Shown piece after piece: positions 4,970 through 7,576 of a stretch of DNA of 7,576 nucleotides (the first letter of the stretch is position 1; each line of letters opens with the position of its first letter). Source of the stretch: JAAFHS01 sp031396505 (GTDB lineage Bacteria > Pseudomonadota > Alphaproteobacteria > Rhodobacterales > Rhodobacteraceae); contig JANNKX010000392.1 of the NCBI GenBank assembly GCA_031396505.1, forward strand, positions 1 to 7,576, read 5' to 3'. Both the position numbers and the translations under genes were made by a program. Under the pieces are notes generated by a model. It did no database searches and was not told where the DNA came from. It was given only the letters and a program-made list of their open reading frames with translations.

Positions 4970-6316
4970 CTATCTCCTGTTGAATTCGGGCGACGCCAGG
5001 ATCAGCCCCACGCCATCGCGCTGGTCCTCGGCCGCATTCACCGCCCAGATCAGCCGCTCTGATGCCCGCTCGGCCAACACACGCCCCACCATTGCGCGCG
5101 GGTCCGGCAAAGCCCCCAGTTCCGCAGGCTGCGTCATCGCCCAGGTGATGCGTGCGGCCATCCCTTGCGGGTTGATCCACGCCTCTGCCGCCTCTTCCCA
5201 CCCGTCCGGCCCGCCCGGTCTGCCCCAGTCCTGCCCCATCGCGCGCAGCGATCCCAGAACCATTCCCGCCACCCGCTTGCGGTTCATGCCCATCGCCGCC
5301 TCCGGCGTCATGCCCAGGGCGCGCAGCGCCGCCACGATGAAATCATAGGGCTGGCGCGCCTTTTGCGCATCGGGGGCCCAGGCCGCCGGGTGCGAAAGCA
5401 TCGCGCGGTACAGCGGCATCAACTGCCCGTCCGCCGCAAGATAGGCCTCTGCCATCGCCGCGATCATGCCTTCGTCCGGTGCGTCCGACACGAAATGCAC
5501 CGCCAGCTTGCGTGCCAGATGCCGTGCCGTCTCAGGATGCACCGCCAGATCATCCAGCAGCGCATGAACGGGCGCCAGCGCCACGCCGTCATAGGTGATG
5601 CCCAGCACCGTTTCCGGCCCCGGTTCGGCCATGTCCGGATCAAAGAAAAAGCCGTCCTTGGCATTGGCCGTCAGCCCGGTCAAAAGTTCCGCCGCCTGCC
5701 GCACATCGTCCTGCCGATAACTTCCCCCCACACCCAGCGTGTGCAATTCCATCACTTCGCGCGCAAGGTTCTCGTTCAACCCAAGGTCGCGCCGCAGCCC
5801 GACCGTGGAACCCGGCCCCACCGACCGCACCTGATCCAGATACAGCAGCATCGCCGGATGCAGCGTCACGGCGCGCAGCATATCGGCAAAGCGCCCCGTC
5901 ACATGTGGGCGGATCGCGTCTTCGGCCATCACCGCCGGTAACGCGCCCTCGTGGCGGTTGATCGCCTCGGTGGTGAAATGATCGGCCCAGAACCGCACCA
6001 GCCGTTCGCGCATTGTATCGGGCGATCCCAGCGCGCGGGCAATGTTCGCCCGCATCGCCAGAAAGGTCTGGTCCTGTACCGCGCGCAGGGCCTTGCGAAA
6101 ATCGCGTTTGGCGGCCTCGCTTTGCCGCGCCGCCCGGCGTGCCGTGGCCGCCACCAGCCAGACCGGGGCCACCTCGGCCATCGTGATGCTTGGCCAAAGG
6201 TCCACCGCCGTATCCGGCCCCGCCAGCAAGGCCAGCAGTGTACCTGCATCGCCGGGCGCATCCGGCCCGACGGGCAGGCCATAGCCAAAGCGGATCGCGG
6301 CAAGCGTTGGCGTCAT
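4970..6316 (-). CDS. DUF1800 domain-containing protein
   Basis: A 448-residue protein of the DUF1800 family, biochemical function unknown. The family blocks appear in order: AAIRFGYGLP (6-15), RLVRFWADHFTTEAINRHEG (105-124), HPAMLLYLDQ (153-162), GLNENLAREVMELHTLGVGG (179-198), HPETARHLARKLAVHFVSD (260-278), LSHPAAW (307-313), KARQPYDFIVAALRALG (319-335), GQDWGRPGGPDGW (361-373) and the C-terminal ASPEFNRR (441-448). No signal peptide is visible, although its partner DUF1501 has a Tat leader. The two families are frequent neighbours; co-export as a complex is possible but unproven. ATG 6316 is preceded by GGAG at about 8 nt. It is probably the first gene of a three-gene operon with DUF1501 and GNAT. 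Confidence 0.9.
   Translation of the reverse strand: MTPTLAAIRFGYGLPVGPDAPGDAGTLLALLAGPDTAVDLWPSITMAEVAPVWLVAATARRAARQSEAAKRDFRKALRAVQDQTFLAMRANIARALGSPDTMRERLVRFWADHFTTEAINRHEGALPAVMAEDAIRPHVTGRFADMLRAVTLHPAMLLYLDQVRSVGPGSTVGLRRDLGLNENLAREVMELHTLGVGGSYRQDDVRQAAELLTGLTANAKDGFFFDPDMAEPGPETVLGITYDGVALAPVHALLDDLAVHPETARHLARKLAVHFVSDAPDEGMIAAMAEAYLAADGQLMPLYRAMLSHPAAWAPDAQKARQPYDFIVAALRALGMTPEAAMGMNRKRVAGMVLGSLRAMGQDWGRPGGPDGWEEAAEAWINPQGMAARITWAMTQPAELGALPDPRAMVGRVLAERASERLIWAVNAAEDQRDGVGLILASPEFNRR
4973..4978 (-). promoter_or_regulatory. DUF1501 Shine-Dalgarno inside the 3' end of DUF1800
   Basis: AGGAGA on the minus strand is exactly the last two sense codons of DUF1800 (Arg-Arg), immediately before its TAG (4972-4970), and lies 6 nt before the DUF1501 ATG at 4966. 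Ribosomes terminating on DUF1800 would therefore sit on the initiation site of DUF1501, the classic arrangement for coupled translation and fixed stoichiometry. Confidence 0.8.
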
Positions 6317-6343
6317 CGGGGCGGCTCCATCGTCACTGCGTCA

Positions 6344-6371
6344 TAGATAGATACGCAAGGGTCGATGTGAA
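6344..6371 (-). promoter_or_regulatory. Candidate promoter of the DUF1800-DUF1501-GNAT operon
   Basis: On the minus strand TTCACA (6371-6366; 5 of 6 to the -35 consensus) and TATCTA (6349-6344) are spaced 16 nt. The -10 lies in a small TATC-type repeat at 6342-6353. Transcription would start around 6337, about 20 nt before the DUF1800 ATG. The -10 match is poor (3 of 6), so this is tentative. Confidence 0.35.
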
Positions 6372-6375
6372 CCCT
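6358..6375. promoter_or_regulatory. Inverted repeat overlapping the candidate DUF1800 -35 box
   Basis: AGGGT (6358-6362) and ACCCT (6371-6375) form a 5-bp inverted repeat with an 8-bp spacer, on top of the candidate -35 element. It could be a repressor or activator half-site pair, or chance. Confidence 0.25.
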
Positions 6376-6390
6376 ACGCCGCCGTTTTGC

Positions 6391-6413
6391 AAAAACCGCG
6401 CGCATTCCCGCGC
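6391..6413 (-). terminator. Candidate intrinsic terminator of aspS
   Basis: On the minus strand GCGCG-GGAATG-CGCGC is a 5-bp all-GC stem with a 6-nt loop, followed after GG by TTTTT (6395-6391). It lies about 80 nt after the aspS stop and before the DUF1800 promoter, the right place to separate the two transcription units. Confidence 0.45.
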
Positions 6414-6442
6414 AATCGCCGCCATCACCGGGTGCCTCCCCT

Positions 6443-6451
6443 CCCCCCCCC
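6443..6451. repeat. Homopolymer run of nine C
   Basis: Nine consecutive C, preceded by TCCCCT and followed within 25 bp by GGGG, GGG and GGGGG runs, in the aspS-DUF1800 intergenic stretch (6317-6491). Such runs are prone to slippage and to read-length error. There is no coding sequence here, so length variation would not shift a frame. Confidence 0.6.
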
Positions 6452-6491
6452 GTGGCAAGGGGATGGGCGCGGGGGCCGCCTGAACGCAGGA

Positions 6492-7576
6492 TCAGTCTTT
6501 CGGCACCACGCGCAAATTCAACTCGCGCAGTTGCGCATTCAGCGGCTCGCTTGGCGCGCCCATCAGCAAATCCTCGGCGCGCTGGTTCATCGGGAACATG
6601 ATGACCTCACGGATATTCGCCTCGTCCGCCAGCAGCATCACGATCCGGTCGATCCCCGCCGCACAGCCACCATGCGGCGGTGCGCCGTATTTGAACGCCT
6701 TGACCATGCCGCCGAACCGCTTTTCGACCTCTTCGGGCGGATACCCCGCCAGTTCAAACGCCTTGAACATGATCTCGGGCTTGTGGTTGCGGATGCCACC
6801 AGAGATCAGCTCATAGCCGTTGCAGGCGAGGTCATACTGATAGGCATAGACCTGCAGCGGATCGCCGTTCAGCGCCTCAAGCCCGCCCTGCGGCATCGAG
6901 AACGGGTTGTGGCTGAAGTCAATCTTGCCGTCATCGGTTTTCTCATACATCGGAAAATCGACGATCCAGGCGAACTTGAAGCAATTCTCTTCGGTGAGTT
7001 TCAACTCCCGCCCAATCTCATTGCGCGCACGCCCCGCGACGGCCTCGAACACATCCGGCTTGCCACCAAGGAAAAAGGCCGCATCGCCGACACCAAGGCC
7101 GAGTTGCTGGCGGATCGCTTCGGTGCGTTCGGGGCCAATATTCTTTGCAAGGGGTCCAGCGGCTTCAATCTGAGGATCATACTCCATTATGAAGTTCATC
7201 AGTTCATCGTAGTCTTTTGCTACGCTGTTTTCCTGAGCGACTTCGAGAATACGGTCCAGAAATGCCGACTTTGCCTTAGAAAGCTCGATCCTAGAGAGCA
7301 GTTCATCAATGATTTCACGAACCCGTTTTGCCATCTGCTGGAAGATAATGTCTTCTTGACCACTGTCTGGATATGCCTTCATCGCTGCGACGATGCGGTC
7401 GGCCTCAGTTGTAAGTGCGTCAACTTCTTCATTACCTTCATCGACGCGACGCCAGAAGATATAACCCATCCCCGGCAGTCCTTCCTTCTGGGCGAAGGCA
7501 TTCATCCGGTCACAGAACTTGCGGCTTCCTCCAGTCGGCGCAGGAATAGCGCGTATCTCCGTCCCCTCGTTCTCCA
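6492..7576 (-). CDS. aspS: Aspartate--tRNA ligase, C-terminal 360 residues (5' end beyond window), with an internal insertion
   Basis: Class IIb aminoacyl-tRNA synthetase charging tRNA-Asp (or both tRNA-Asp and tRNA-Asn in non-discriminating types; the deciding N-terminal region is outside the window). The frame is open to the right edge; upstream of the Met at 7505 it reads [14 protein letters not shown], ordinary AspRS sequence, so that Met is internal. Visible regions are part of the bacterial GAD insertion domain, then [13 protein letters not shown] and [33 protein letters not shown] and motif 3 with [14 protein letters not shown] (Arg codon at 6645-6647), ending RVVPKD. Catalytic features of the C-terminal core look intact. 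The oddity is about 90 extra residues of low GC within the GAD domain (7167-7445). The stop is at 6492-6494, with a possible terminator about 80 nt on. Confidence 0.95.
   Translation of the reverse strand, partial: ENEGTEIRAIPAPTGGSRKFCDRMNAFAQKEGLPGMGYIFWRRVDEGNEEVDALTTEADRIVAAMKAYPDSGQEDIIFQQMAKRVREIIDELLSRIELSKAKSAFLDRILEVAQENSVAKDYDELMNFIMEYDPQIEAAGPLAKNIGPERTEAIRQQLGLGVGDAAFFLGGKPDVFEAVAGRARNEIGRELKLTEENCFKFAWIVDFPMYEKTDDGKIDFSHNPFSMPQGGLEALNGDPLQVYAYQYDLACNGYELISGGIRNHKPEIMFKAFELAGYPPEEVEKRFGGMVKAFKYGAPPHGGCAAGIDRIVMLLADEANIREVIMFPMNQRAEDLLMGAPSEPLNAQLRELNLRVVPKD
7167..7445 (-). other. In-frame, low-GC, helix-rich insertion within aspS
   Basis: About 93 residues lie between GYIFWRR and [11 protein letters not shown], segments separated by roughly a dozen residues or fewer in the alphaproteobacterial AspRS proteins I recall. 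By hand count 7201-7440 is 113/240 GC (47%), against 40/60 in both 6661-6720 and 7021-7080. Codons rare elsewhere in the window appear (AGG, ATA, GTA, TCT). The protein is highly charged, with three likely helices at about 7371-7424, 7230-7358 (long, amphipathic, starting [20 protein letters not shown]) and 7179-7214. No cysteine, zinc-finger or intein splice motif is seen, and I recognise no family. No clear target-site duplication or terminal repeat was found at the edges. Borders are approximate. Confidence 0.72.

Noticed and set aside
3727..5062. Long plus-strand open frames opposite DUF1501 and DUF1800
   Set aside because: They encode Pro/Ala/Arg-rich low-complexity or Arg/His-rich sequence, without ribosome sites, opposite genes with complete recognisable domains. 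They are high-GC antisense shadows.
7167..7445. Intein within aspS
   Set aside because: There is no Cys/Ser at the upstream splice position, no C-terminal His-Asn followed by a Cys/Ser/Thr, and at about 93 residues it is shorter than known mini-inteins.
7503..7505. ATG at 7505 as the start of aspS
   Set aside because: The codons upstream continue conserved AspRS sequence ([14 protein letters not shown]) to the window edge, so this Met is internal and the gene is cut by the window.

Overview
The window reads as ordinary chromosome of a GC-rich alphaproteobacterium, most probably Rhodobacterales (Roseobacter/Paracoccaceae type). This rests on recalled family resemblance, not on a search: the AspRS C-terminal half carries typical alphaproteobacterial motifs (for example [10 protein letters not shown]), mce is followed by a DUF1467 gene, and the ORFs are dense, short-spaced and strongly GC-biased. 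I see no tRNA, rRNA, CRISPR, insertion sequence, phage or plasmid gene.

Layout. Two plus-strand genes come first: a YdjA-like nitroreductase (88-666) and an EI24/CysZ-like membrane protein (663-1358), joined by an ATGA stop/start overlap. They converge, with no spacer at all, on a minus-strand pair: methylmalonyl-CoA epimerase (1637-2041) and the small membrane protein DUF1467 (1359-1640), also joined by ATGA. Divergent from mce is a single response regulator (2172-2876) with a canonical receiver and an unrecognised C-terminal segment. A short AT-rich island (about 2903-3001) carries terminators between it and the next minus-strand block.

That block is probably an operon read DUF1800 (4970-6316), DUF1501 (3767-4966), GNAT acetyltransferase (3002-3712), with a plausible promoter at 6344-6371 and a good intrinsic terminator at 2969-2997. 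DUF1501 has a twin-arginine leader and DUF1800 shows none. They are a recurrent partner pair of unknown function.

The window ends with the C-terminal 360 residues of aspartyl-tRNA synthetase (aspS, minus strand, running off the right edge). This is the most striking part. Between the GYIFWRR segment and the [10 protein letters not shown] segment, which lie about a dozen residues apart in the homologues I remember, there are about 93 residues of highly charged, helix-rich sequence. This stretch is about 47% GC (counted by hand over 7201-7440) in a gene that is about 67% GC further downstream, and it uses codons rare elsewhere here (AGG, ATA, GTA, TCT). The frame is intact, so it looks like an in-frame acquired domain or a mosaic allele of an essential gene.

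Other structure worth noting: a 15-bp tandem repeat forming five G-runs on the minus strand just upstream of the nitroreductase, a nine-C run and small hairpins between aspS and DUF1800, and a Shine-Dalgarno sequence lying in the last two sense codons of DUF1800. No stretch longer than 300 bases lacks a gene; the largest gaps are 6317-6491, 2042-2171 and 2877-3001, and their contents are listed.
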